Of a stretch of DNA of 64,000 nucleotides, positions 47,301-64,000 are shown one piece after another. The notes below the pieces were generated by a model. That model made no database searches, was not told where the DNA came from, and saw only the letters and a program-made list of their open reading frames with translations. Position 1 is the first letter of the stretch; every line of letters begins with the position of its first letter. The position numbers were made by a program, and so were the translations under genes. Source of the stretch: Branchiostoma floridae (lineage: Eukaryota; Chordata; Leptocardii; Amphioxiformes; Branchiostomatidae). Where the stretch lies: assembly GCF_000003815.2 (NCBI RefSeq), contig NC_049980.1:28013273-28077272 (forward strand). The letters run 5' to 3'.

Positions 47301-50300
47301 CTGCTTTTATGCTTGGTTTCTTGGGCAAGGCTAAGGAAGAAGTGGAAAAGGTGAGTAGCTTAAAACAGTTTTGGGTCATATTCAAATAAAGCTTGATTTA
47401 AATTATAAAGGTAACATATACAGGCTTTATGGCCCCTCTAGAAGAAAAGTATAGTTGAGATATTTGCTTCAATTTAAATTAGAGTATCCTTCTAGCACAA
47501 GAGGAAATCTGCAGAAAATAAAGCAAGACTGAAGCAACTTGAGGAAGAAACAAGGAAAATTCAACTTCGTCCGAATGATACAATAAGGTGAGAAAACCAA
47601 ATACCACGGGATTTTATTTAAGTTGAAAGAAAAATATCACTACACATGCATATAAGACGGCCAGTATTCAAGCTTGTAGGTCTCAAATTATAATACGTCT
47701 TGGTTCAAACGTTCTACTGTTTTCTTTATTAATATCTCCTTGTTCAATGTAACAAGGGCAGCAATATTGTTATTAACCTCCAAATTTGACCGAACCCGCG
47801 GCAGAAATTGTTGATTGAGTCAGTTATGCCCTGCCGTCGGCACACCCATAACACCCCCTTCCCAGACAGACCATAGATCGAAGCGCCCTGCACAAGAGTT
47901 TGAGGGGAAAAAAATAGCACCAATATTCTATCGTCTGGGGTGCTATATATTTGATGTATATTTGATGTGGGAATTTGTAAAATAGGTGATGGGGAAAAAA
48001 TCAAGCTAGCCAGATCCCTGTTGCAAACAATAACCCAACACCATCCTCTCATTTCCAGGCACTATGAAAACAACCTTAAGGACGGCGAAGCACTCCTTGC
48101 CATTGCAAAGCTGGACTCGGCTGAGAAGTTTTTTGCAGCTGCACTCAAGCTGGTGCATGTAAGAGGTAAGGAAACCATTTGTGGTATGTTTTGACATACT
48201 TGAAACTTATAACTATATAACTGTGAGTTTTTGAGATCTACTATGAAAACAGAACAAGATAGTGAAACAATGCATGGTATTGTCATGTCAATATACATTT
48301 TGTACTTTTTCTAGAAGCAAGTCTAGCAGACTGCAAGCAACAGACCATACACTAAGCTTATCCTGAACTATACTACTGTAAATGCATTTAAGTTCGCGGG
48401 GAGTTAATTTCGCGGTAGCGGGAAAAATGACTTTTTGCAGTGGTTTTAAGTTTGCGGTAACACCATAGACTGCAGTCATATACCATAATAGAAAAATGTT
48501 CGCGGTGGTGCTAAGTTCGCTGTGAAGTGGTCACCGCAAAAACCGCAAACATTAATCCACCGCGAATGTATTTTTAAGCAGGATGGAAGGTGTTTAAACA
48601 TACTTTTGTAGATTTTATTGAAAACCAAGTCGACGCATCTGTTCATATTCTTTCTCCCCAGATTCTCCACGTCAACAGTACTGTAAAGAGGTGCAGCCCC
48701 TCTACAAGTTGGGGGATGTCTACAGTAAGCGAGGTCAGCAGACAGGAGAAGGGGGAGACTTTGTCAAAGCAGCTGCACTTTACAATGCAGCAATAGCCCG
48801 GTCAGACGATGAAGCCGTCAATGGTAACATAGTAAAAGCTATTAAAGAGGTAGAGAAGTCATTCCTCGAATGTAGCTTAGACATACACTGCAGTGTGGTC
48901 CCAGATGACACAGAGACACACAAGAAACAACTAAAGGAGATGAGGAACAAGATCAAGCTGGAGATGGATAGAATTGACAAGGAGCTGGATCCCTACATAC
49001 ATGAAGAGGACAGCCCATGTGTCAGGGAGATAGAGGCAAAACGAGCTCAGGCTGTCAGGCAGTTGTTTGAGAACATTACAAAACAAAGGAGGGAGTTCAT
49101 CAGCTTGCTGGTAGAAGGGTGCATTGGGTTAATGGGCCCCCCTCCCTGTAAGTATGCTATGATAGGTTTGGGTTCACAGGCCACAGGGCTGGTAACTCCA
49201 TACTCAGACCTGGAGTTTGCCATCTTGGTAGAGGAAAAAAGTGAAGAATGTCTTGTGTACTTCCGCAACCTCACCCACTACCTACACCTCAAAGTGGTCA
49301 ACCTGGGAGAAACCATTCTCCCAGCACTGGGAATAAAATCCCTCAATGACTTCTACTCTAATAAACCACAAGATGACTGGTACTATGACTCTGTTACACT
49401 ACGCGGCTTTGCATTTGATGGCTCCATGCCAAAGGCAAGCAAGACTCCACTGGGCAGGCAAGGGCCCACAAACGTAGAGCACAGTGCTGAACTCATCTGT
49501 ACCCCAGAGGCAATGGTGTCAATACTAAAAACTGATATCACAAAATACCTGAAGAAAGGATACCATCTTTCCACCATCTTGAGAAACCCATGCCTGATAG
49601 CAGGGAACCAGGATTTGATTGACACATACATGGCCATCATAGTGAAGGTACTGCAAGCTGATAGGAGTCAAATGGCTCGACAACTGGCAGAGGAGACACT
49701 TCAGGAATTGAACATTAAAACGCACAGTGACAAAGAAACAGTTACAGCAAGACTGATAGATGTAAAGAAAGACCTCTACCGCTTCCCACCTCTCGCAGTG
49801 GATTGCTTGGCACTATCCTCATGCATTACGCCCACAACAGTTTGGAAGACAATAGAAGAAATGGAAGACCAACAAGTTATCAGTCCCAACAATGCACATC
49901 ACTTGGCAGTGCTCACCAGCATCTCAGCAGAACTCAGGCTCAGAACATACTTGGAAAGCGGTGGACAGAAGGAAAACTTGTCAGCCTTGACCTCAATGGA
50001 ACCAGAACTGCATGGACAGGAATCATCCTATCAGACAATAAAAGCAACTGCACTGATTCCAGTCTTCCGTCTACCAAATGAGAAACAGCTTTTCAGATAT
50101 TATTATACAGTAATTCCTCTTAGAAGAGCTTTGTCAGAATTGTGTCAACAGACACCAGTTATGAATTCTTCCTATGATTTTTATGATAATTCCCAAAGAG
50201 CACAGGGAATGATGTACTATGAGCTATGTAAATATAGGCTGGCCATCAACTACTACAATGAGGCACTGGAGAAAGGTGATAAAACTGATACTCAGAAAAT

Positions 50301-53300
50301 GTTGTTGCTCGTCCATTTGGGAGATGTTTGGCACAAAACAAGTGATTATACAAAAGCGATTAGTTGCTATGAACAAGCACTGCACATGCATAGAAGTATC
50401 TATGATCAGAGTACAGCCCAAGCTGATATGGCCACCTTACTTAATAACCTGGGGTCAGCCTGCAACCATCTTGGTGAGTACAAGAAAGCTATCAGCTACC
50501 TTGAAGAAGCACATAAGATGCACAGTAGTATATATGGTCAAAGTACAGAACATTCTGACATCGCCAGAACAGTCAATAATCTGGGTGATGCCTGGTATTA
50601 CCTGGGGGATTACAAGAAAGCAATTAGCTTTTATGAGCAGGCATTACGGATGAACAGGAGTATTCATGGTAAGTTTACTGTACATCCTGATATTGCAACC
50701 TCGCTTAACAACTTGGGGTCAGCTTGGCATCATGAACGGTGTGGTTTCAGCAAAGTAATCCGCTATCTTGAACAGGCCCTGCAGATGCGCAGGAGTATAT
50801 ACGGTCAAAATACAGCGCATCCCGACATTGCTAACTCACTGAATAACCTGGGTAATGCATGGAATGGTGTTCCTGTGCCTGAGCCTGATAACAACAATAA
50901 GAGGGCAATCAGATACCATGAACAGGCATTGCAGATGTACAGAAGTATCTATGGTCAGAGTATAGCACATCTTGATATTGCAACCTCACTCAATAATCTG
51001 GGGCAAGCATATAGCCAGTCAGGAGATTATAGGCAAGCTACTAGCTACCTTGAACAGGCACTAGAGATGTACAAAAGAATCTATGGTCAGAGAACAGCAC
51101 ACCCCGATATAGCCAACTCACTAAACAGCCTGGGATGGGCCTTGCACAGCTTTGGTGATCACAGGAGAGCATTTAATACCTGCAAAGAAGCCTTGGCTAT
51201 GGCAGGGAAAGTCTATCAGGACAGAAACCATCCATTGATACATAAGATTAAACTGAACCTTTCCACAATGGAAGCAGAGAGAATTCTTAGGACAGATGAC
51301 AGTCAGTTGCTTAAAGAGTTTTTTCTGTGATGTTACAATTGTATCGACTTCACTTTTGTGCTTAACTATTATTAAGATATTTATCTTATCTTATGTGCCA
51401 TACTTTGTATATTTTGTACATGTAACATGTCTAGATCTTTTAAGTGAAATAAATTTGTTGGTGATGCCCCCTGACCTGTTATTCTGTAAGACATCTCCCT
51501 GTAGTGTGTGAGATCTTCTCCCTTCACCAGCACCAGTTCTGGACACAGCTCCTTTGCCTGTTTTATACCCATCAGCTTTGTTACACCGTGTTTCCTCGCA
51601 ACGTAGTTACATGTCACCACTATGTACTTCTGTTGGATACCTGGGAATGAAAACATAGTATTCACTTTGCATTAGCACCTATATCTTAGGCCATGTTGAT
51701 TTGATTATATGGATGACATCCGCGCTCGCACCAATTTTCGGCCATTTCCAAAAAAAAAAAAAAGTTTTGGACCACACAGTAAATTGTGCAAAGCAGCTGT
51801 AAAATGAGCACAAATATTCCGTAGATTGAAAAAAAAAAGTATCAGAAAATCGATAACTGATGCCATAGAATGCCAAAATATATCTCAAAAGTCAAAGAAT
51901 AAGATGTGAAAAGACAGAAAGAAAGAAAAAAAAAAGGATTTTTGGTAGGGGTTTGTACATGTACCAGTAAATTCAGGATAGGTCCCGTTCAGGTCCAGAG
52001 GATCATTTCCAGGTGGACGTGAACCTGGACCTGATTGTCTGTGGAAACTTGAGAACTGATAATACTCAAAACAATGGTAATTGGTCAATTTTGCTACAAA
52101 GGAATCTCTACAAAGGATCATTGGACTACCACTGGCATTTTAAAATCCCATCTTCATGTAATAAAGGCTAACTGTCTCTGTACCTTTGCCTGTAGAAACT
52201 TGGTACAAGTGACTATAACCTCTACTCACTTCGCTTTTGTTGTCTTTTTGGCCCGGTAAGACCCAAACACCCGCCGACATAGTGTGTCCATTTTGCAATT
52301 GGCGAACCCCGTTCGTCTGATTTTTTTCAGGTCTGTTTATTTCAGATTGGTCCAAGAAGAAAAAAAAAGTTTTGCACCCGTATGATGTACTGGTCGCAAC
52401 ATCTAACTGTTGGTATACCATACTATGTGTTTGTAGTCCTATGTTCAACCTTCCTGGCCACTTTGATTACATACTGAAGCCAACTTTTTTTTTTGGCCAA
52501 ACTTTTTTTTTATTCGCTCGCTCGCATCAATTTTGGAGTTCCCGGAGGATGTCATCCATATAATCAAATCAACATGGCCTTACCATGAAAAAAATAAACA
52601 AAAAAATGGCTGAATGCTGATTACCTTCCTCTGTAATAATTGATCAGTTGTTGTCAGAAAGCTTGCATTTTGGTGAAAAGTCTGGCATTAACTTTTATCT
52701 GAAACAAGATCCAGATTACAATAATGTATCAACTTGAGTAAAGTTAGTTGTTTCTTTTTTTTTCTTTATTGCAACATTGCTAACAGGAGTATTGCATTAT
52801 TTACAGTAATGTTGCTAAAACATAAAATATGAATATGAAGTTACTAGCCAAATCTAGGATCTACTCAGTGAGGAAAAGTTGAACTGTAATTTCCAACACA
52901 AAAATTTGACTTGACTTTTTGTGTTGAAAATTACTGTTCGACTTTTCCAGAAGGTCTTCTATCAACACAGATGAACTTTCAAGTTAAGTTACCCAGTGGT
53001 TTGTCTCGAAGGGAAGGGTCTCTAATCATCTCCACCTGAGCATAGAAGCAGTCCACATCAATATGGACTATCACACGGGAGGTGTCTTCCTCACCTAAAA
53101 GTAAAAAAAAAATAAAATCATGAAACACACAGTAACGTGGAGGACGATCTTTGACTTTTCATGCCAGACTAACACACATTGTTGTTGACATGTAACCACT
53201 ATTAAGGGCATTCCTTGTAGGTTGTCTTACAATTTTCGTGTGGTATAGGATATCTAAGCAGGCTGTGAAAGAAAGAACTAACTGCCAACAAGGAAATAAC

Positions 53301-53594
53301 AGACAGCCTTTTTTATTAAGACGGCTGGATTTTGTATGAAGTATGTCCCAAAAACTCCTTTACTTAAGCAATCACACAATGATGGTCCCCTAACTTGACC
53401 ACAGCAGTACCTAGACTGTGCAGAGATGTTGACAGTGTCCTCTGCCTCTTGTCTGGAACATGTACATGTTGTCCTTGTGTGTTGTCATCCATGGATGCCC
53501 CCCAGTCCTCCTCTGCATCCTCTTCCTCTTCCTCAGTCCCATCATCACCATTGTCGGCTATTTCGTCATATTTTCTTTTCCACGATGAAGCCAT
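41315..53594 (-). CDS. POLI: DNA polymerase iota (Y-family translesion polymerase)
   Basis: Inserts nucleotides opposite damaged bases in the nucleus. Exons (in - order): 53594-53411, 53094-52993, 51640-51476, 45005-44859, 44512-44276, 43963-43785, 43185-43094, 42871-42744, 42396-41315. Phases close, giving 771 aa (human enzyme ~740). The acidic N-terminus matches vertebrate POLI; an upstream in-frame Met at 53648 is possible. Catalytic motifs: [14 protein letters not shown] (metal-binding Asp), [32 protein letters not shown] (second acidic pair). Then come the thumb ([23 protein letters not shown]) and the little finger ([23 protein letters not shown]). Directly after it is SIKNFF, at the place of the human PCNA-binding motif. 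Two ubiquitin-binding motifs follow ([18 protein letters not shown] near residue 620; [19 protein letters not shown] near 710). Intron 3 (45006-51475) contains a whole gene on the other strand. Confidence 0.96.
43296..43505. repeat. CGCGG-rich interspersed repeat, copy A
   Basis: It contains TGTTCGCGGTGGATTAATAT, TCCACCGCGAACATTTTTCT, ACTGCAGTCGACGGT and CATTTTTCCCGCTACCGCGA, and ends in TTTAAATGCATTTACAGTA. It is the reverse-orientation relative of 48374-48580. Its ends are mutually complementary (GTAAATGCA / TGCATTTAC), as in a MITE. It lies in POLI intron 6. Confidence 0.8.
43506..43698. repeat. CGCGG-rich interspersed repeat, copy B (diverged, opposite orientation to A)
   Basis: It starts TTGTAAATGCATTTAATTTG, keeps ACTGTAGTCATATAC and AGAAAAATGTTGAGTTCG, and ends in ACATTTACAGTA. 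It lies immediately next to copy A in POLI intron 6, facing it. Confidence 0.7.
44038..44100 (-). pseudogene. Partial duplicate of POLI exon 6 start with its splice acceptor
   Basis: Positions 44038-44100 repeat 43924-43986 with about three substitutions: CCCAACGTCTGTAGTCTCTT, AACGGTGCGGGACCCTATAC (AAGG in the real exon), and CTGACAAGGGACAAATCACA. It comprises the first ~40 coding bases of exon 6, the AG acceptor and part of the preceding intron. It has no matching downstream donor of its own. If used as an acceptor it would read through into intron. Confidence 0.9.
46093..51330 (+). CDS. Nucleotidyltransferase-like domain protein with kinesin-light-chain-type TPRs
   Basis: Exons: 46093-46788, 47192-47350, 47496-47587, 48059-48165, 48662-51330. 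Phases close, giving 1240 aa. The whole gene lies antisense in POLI intron 3. The N-terminal part has diverged repeats of a TPR-like module ([15 protein letters not shown] then [34 protein letters not shown] then [32 protein letters not shown] then [15 protein letters not shown]). A Lys/Arg-rich linker (exons 2-3) lies between the second and third. Near residue 520, [10 protein letters not shown] then [11 protein letters not shown] matches the GS...[DE]h[DE] signature of nucleotidyltransferase-fold domains like the GlnD N-terminal domain. From about residue 865, six or more ~42-residue TPRs follow ([25 protein letters not shown] type). No signal peptide or membrane segment is seen. Similar NTase-TPR proteins are known as unnamed predictions in marine invertebrates; function is unknown. 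The N-terminal Met could also be 15 bases downstream. Confidence 0.87.
48374..48580. repeat. CGCGG-rich interspersed repeat, copy C
   Basis: It starts ACTGTAAATGCATTTAAGTT, then CGCGGTAGCGGGAAAAATGA, ACTGCAGTCATATACC and AAAAATGTTCGCGGTGG, and ends near CCACCGCGAATGTATTTTTA. It is the reverse complement, with divergence, of copy A. It lies in intron 4 of the NTase-TPR gene and therefore also within POLI intron 3. Confidence 0.8.
51448..51453 (+). terminator. Probable polyadenylation signal of the NTase-TPR gene
   Basis: AATAAA lies 118 bases after the stop at 51330. Cleavage 10-30 bases further would end the transcript at or just inside POLI exon 3 (51476-51640, opposite strand). Confidence 0.65.
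51689..52579. mobile_element. PIF/Harbinger-like MITE, 891 bp, with TTA target duplication
   Basis: The terminal inverted repeats are perfect over 33 bases, beginning GGCCATGTTGATTTGATTAT and ending GGATGACATCC, with weaker pairing beyond. TTA flanks both ends (51686-51688 and 52580-52582). GGCC-type termini with a 3-base TWA duplication are typical of PIF/Harbinger elements. No transposase is encoded. It lies in POLI intron 2. Confidence 0.88.
52872..52948. repeat. 77-base hairpin in POLI intron 2
   Basis: The arms GGAAAAGTTGAACTGTAATT plus TCCAACACAAAAA and TTTTTGTGTTGAAAATTACT plus GTTCGACTTTTCC pair over 33 bases with three mismatches around an 11-base loop. It may be the folded remnant of a MITE or a small-RNA precursor; sequence alone cannot tell. 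Confidence 0.75.
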
Positions 53595-55330
53595 TATTTG
53601 GGTTACATCTAAGTCATTACTTTGCAGTCCTAAAGGTAAGAAGCACAAGCGTCATGTAGCAGGCAAGGAGATGTAATGCAGGTTCAATTCAATTCAAATA
53701 TATGTGTATACTGTCATTGTATAATGAGCTCTGAAATCAGCAACAGTCTGACCTCTGACCCTAAAAGACCAGTGAATGACCTTTATGATTTTTAGTTATA
53801 ATGTTTGAGTTATTCTGAGTTGCTTGTATGATTTATTACTCTTAAGGTCGACAATTACTATTTTAAGAGTATTATTGTGAATGTATCATTCATTCAGTTC
53901 ATGCAAGGAGGTTATACTGCTAGTACTAGTAGGCAAATCCCCCTTGGTTTCTGTTAAAATACGCTTTTGTATCCTGATCTCAGATTTGTTATAATCTTGT
54001 TACTCTCAATGTCTCAAGTGCTCGCAAATTTAATCTAATAAGTTAAACTGAAGGGACCACCCTTAAATGAATAAATAAATAAATACACCAAAGGACTTTT
54101 GGACTTACTAAATCTATCTCTTAACTTAATACGATTGGTACAATTTTGATAGCATGCAGTTAATAGCCTGATTTAATCGCGCTTCTCAGGCCCATCGTAC
54201 ATTGCCGCGGGGAGGAGGCTACAAGCTCCAGATAGCGGAGTTTGCGTTACACAGACTAACTAAGTTAACAAATCTTTGGAAGAAGTTTGTGTGGAGAAGA
54301 AAGGTAAGACTTACCCAGTGTTTACCACAAAACCTTGCAGGCATCTTCCGACCCAGAAAAAGACACAAACTGTCAAGTCCAGAGTATAGAGCAGGATGGT
54401 AGTAAAACACTGGCACGTACACGCTATTTTTTACATGTACTTTGTTGTCAACAGGCATAAAAATATTGAGCATACAAATTGGTCAAATCTGTCATATCTA
54501 AACATTAGTATATTTCATGTAAGGATATCTTAGACATTAAACCAAGATCATTAAACCAGATGTTGTAACTAAATAGTAATGTTGAAAGGATGTCGAAATG
54601 ATGGGCCATAAAGCATAAACTTATTATTCAAGCATGAGCTGGTTTGAAAGCCATAGTATCATTTTAATACATTAATATTGCTATTATCATTTATAATTGC
54701 CCGAAAAATTTTTTGAACTTAAGGATAACGTTAACATCAACCAAGGAGGTTAAAAAATATTTTAACCTCCTTGCATTTACCAAAAGCTCCTTGCCTATCC
54801 ATAATGCAATAAACATGCATTATCCATGGTTTGGTGGTAAACATAAAAGCAAAGCAAGGAAGGAGCTTTTAGTACTGACATTGATAAAAGCTACTTGAGC
54901 AAAGCAAGCGACGATTTCGAAACTTTCTAAACTAGTAGTCAGTATATAACTCGATCGAGGCTTGCCTAATCTCGTCTATTGCATGCTGGACAAGCAACGT
55001 TGTGCAACCGCGAGTACAGAAATAGGACAAAAACATTTACCTTTCCTGAAATTCCTGCAATGTAGTATGGTGGATCCCGCCAATTTGGGTCATAGGTCAA
55101 CATTCGGAGAAGGCATGATTCACACGTGGATGGCATGCAAACGCAAAATTTCAAGTACAGTAATCAGCAAATCGTTCCTTTCCGTTATCCTTTTTCATAT
55201 AAACAATTTCCAAAGATGGGATATATTTAATCTGTCAAAAATCTGTGGGGCAATCTTTAAGATCACGTCGTATTAACGTCACTGTCGACGTCATCGATGT
55301 CGCAATACCTTCGCAGGGGGTGCCGCCAGA
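53595..55330. other. Divergent intergenic region between POLI and EEF2
   Basis: POLI (-) and EEF2 (+) are head to head, ~1.8 kb apart. I see no exon inside. A perfect 13-bp stem, AAGGAGGTTAAAA / TTTTAACCTCCTT, with a 4-base loop is at 54743-54772. POLI 5' UTR sequence may include an acceptor (CTTACCTTTAG, - strand near 53636), hinting at a non-coding first exon. Confidence 0.5.
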
Positions 55331-55337
55331 GCTGTGG

Positions 55338-55375
55338 TGACGTCACGCCTGCCTGACGTCGGTCCTTTTCCCCTG
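55338..55375 (+). promoter_or_regulatory. EEF2 core promoter with CRE and 5' TOP-like start
   Basis: A palindromic CRE, TGACGTCA (55338-55345), is followed by a second GACGTC and then the pyrimidine tract CCTTTTCCCC (55363-55372), 66-75 bases before the ATG. EEF2 mRNAs of animals belong to the 5' TOP class (C followed by pyrimidines), whose translation is controlled by growth signals. The transcription start is therefore inferred to be at this tract. Confidence 0.6.
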
Positions 55376-55437
55376 CAGTCACCGCTGTAGTGGTAGTACT
55401 TTTTCACCCGAGAGAGTACATCGTACCAAAATCCATC

Positions 55438-63058
<7,621 letters not shown>

Positions 63059-63097
63059 GTGAGTGGGAAACAGCGTCGTTATGTGATTCTGTAGCAT

Positions 63098-63420
63098 CAG
63101 GGTTCTAGCAAGTGCTTTTTAGCATAAAGGGCCACTACGCTACGATATGTGACCACCATGCTAATTTTTTAACTGGAGTTAGTACTTTGCTATCATTTTC
63201 TTTTTGAGCAATGTCTAATCAATGTCTGAAGAATGAAAAATGATGATATGCCGCTCATAACTGACCCCCCAAATCCTCCAAATTACATGTGATGTTAACA
63301 AAGTGCCACCTTTTTTTCAAATTCGCACCTTGGGAGGGCCAAGACACCACCCTCCTGATTGGTCACTTTGCTACTAGGCCATTACCATTACAATAAAATA
63401 AAATCCTGGCTAGAACCCTG
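63098..63420. mobile_element. MITE-like element, 323 bp, with short target duplication
   Basis: The left end CAGGGTTCTAGCA and the right end TGGCTAGAACCCTG are inverted repeats. AGCAT flanks both sides (63093-63097 and 63421-63425). It is non-coding and lies in the last visible EEF2 intron. CAGGG termini resemble hAT elements, but the duplication found is 5 bases, so the class is open. Confidence 0.72.
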
Positions 63421-63746
63421 AGCATTGCAATGTAACAGCATTCAGTATTCGAGTAAGTTGGGATATTCTCGCAGTAACATTTGTGGATTGTATGAAGGCA
63501 TACACGTGACACAATGTTCTTGCTTCCAAAAGATAAGTTGATACATACACTTAGTACAGTAATAAGTACATTGATCGTGATCTTTTCATGTCATTTCTTA
63601 TGACATGTTAACTCTGAATATCCATCATTTCACTCCTATGTCTTACTGAAAAGTTTGTTTTTGTAGCCCTAAATTTAAAACCTTGTTTCTGGCGAACTGT
63701 TTGGTGCAAGTAGAAGTAGGCTGAAAGGATTGCTCCCTGCCTGTTC

Positions 63747-63839
63747 GAGCCACAGTAAATGATGAATGGATGTCCAATGCATGCTTCGGTATGATGAGGA
63801 AAGCAATATCTTCACTCGCCGAACTGATACCTGTGGCTC
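63747..63839 (+). ncRNA. Box C/D small nucleolar RNA in an EEF2 intron
   Basis: Predicted 2'-O-methylation guide. C box ATGATGA (63759-63765), C' box ATGATGA (63791-63797) and D box CTGA (63824-63827) are enclosed by a 9-bp terminal stem, GAGCCACAG / CTGTGGCTC. The bases just before box D, TTCACTCGCCG, are complementary to the CGGCGAGUGAA segment near the 5' end of large-subunit rRNA, which is nearly universal in eukaryotes. By the box-D-plus-five rule, the second G of CGGCG would be the target. It lies in the same orientation as its host gene. A clear D' box is not seen. Vertebrate EEF2 also hosts a C/D snoRNA (SNORD37); I cannot show that they are orthologous. Confidence 0.75.
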
Positions 63840-64000
63840 AGTCAGCATACCTTGCCTGCGCGCCAGTTTAAATCTCGAGACATACATGTATGCTGTTCCA
63901 TTATTGTTTAGCAAACATAACTCTCCTTTATTTCTGACATAAAAAGTTCTTCAAGTATCGCATTCTGGAAAAATTGAAGCTCGATAACTTATGATCCTAC

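Noticed and set aside
63241-63270. A second C/D snoRNA starting at TGATGA near 63241 in the same EEF2 intron
   Set aside because: The next CTGA is too close, there is no closing stem, and the site lies inside the 323-bp mobile element.

Overview
The window looks like gene-dense nuclear DNA of an invertebrate deuterostome, most likely an amphioxus (Branchiostoma). The evidence is split genes with GT-AG introns, animal housekeeping orthologues (MPHOSPH10, POLI, EEF2), a goose-type lysozyme, calmodulin-like genes, and a TPR/nucleotidyltransferase protein of a kind expanded in marine invertebrates. Many short inverted-repeat transposons (MITEs) and microsatellites are also present. The species is an inference. 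Two runs of exactly 100 N (20460-20559 and 61505-61604) mark scaffold gaps of unknown true size.

Layout. 1-2.6 kb: intergenic, with a ~155 bp tandem repeat. 2.7-7.1 kb (+): complete 8-exon goose-type lysozyme. 7.95-14.3 kb (-): complete 10-exon MPHOSPH10, convergent with the lysozyme, whose predicted 3' end overlaps its own. 14.3-20.9 kb: repeats, a tRNA-derived SINE and a gap. 20.9-27.1 kb (+): 3-exon four-EF-hand protein whose second intron holds an eight-unit hairpin satellite and an array of duplicated, decoy exon-3 acceptors. 27.1-32.7 kb: no recognisable gene. 32.7-33.3 kb (-): intronless calmodulin/troponin-C-like gene. 33.3-37.3 kb: no recognisable gene. 37.3-40.7 kb (-): 6-exon lysine-methyltransferase-like gene. 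41.3-53.6 kb (-): 9-exon DNA polymerase iota. Its 6.5 kb third intron contains, on the opposite strand, a complete 5-exon gene (46.1-51.3 kb) for a 1240-residue protein with a nucleotidyltransferase-like core and kinesin-light-chain-type TPRs. 55.4 kb to the end (+): the first seven recognisable coding exons of EEF2, with one segment lost in the second gap and the 3' half beyond the window. Its last visible intron carries a convincing box C/D snoRNA.

Gene structures were joined by hand. Every splice phase closes and the lengths match the families (lysozyme 378 aa including extensions, MPHOSPH10 686 aa, EF-hand proteins 197 and 173 aa, methyltransferase 264 aa, POLI 771 aa, NTase-TPR 1240 aa). 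No operon-like logic links the genes. MPHOSPH10 (small-subunit processome), EEF2 and the snoRNA all serve ribosome production or function. POLI is translesion DNA synthesis, the lysozyme is secreted antibacterial defence, and the NTase-TPR gene is the least understood and the best candidate for an undescribed system.
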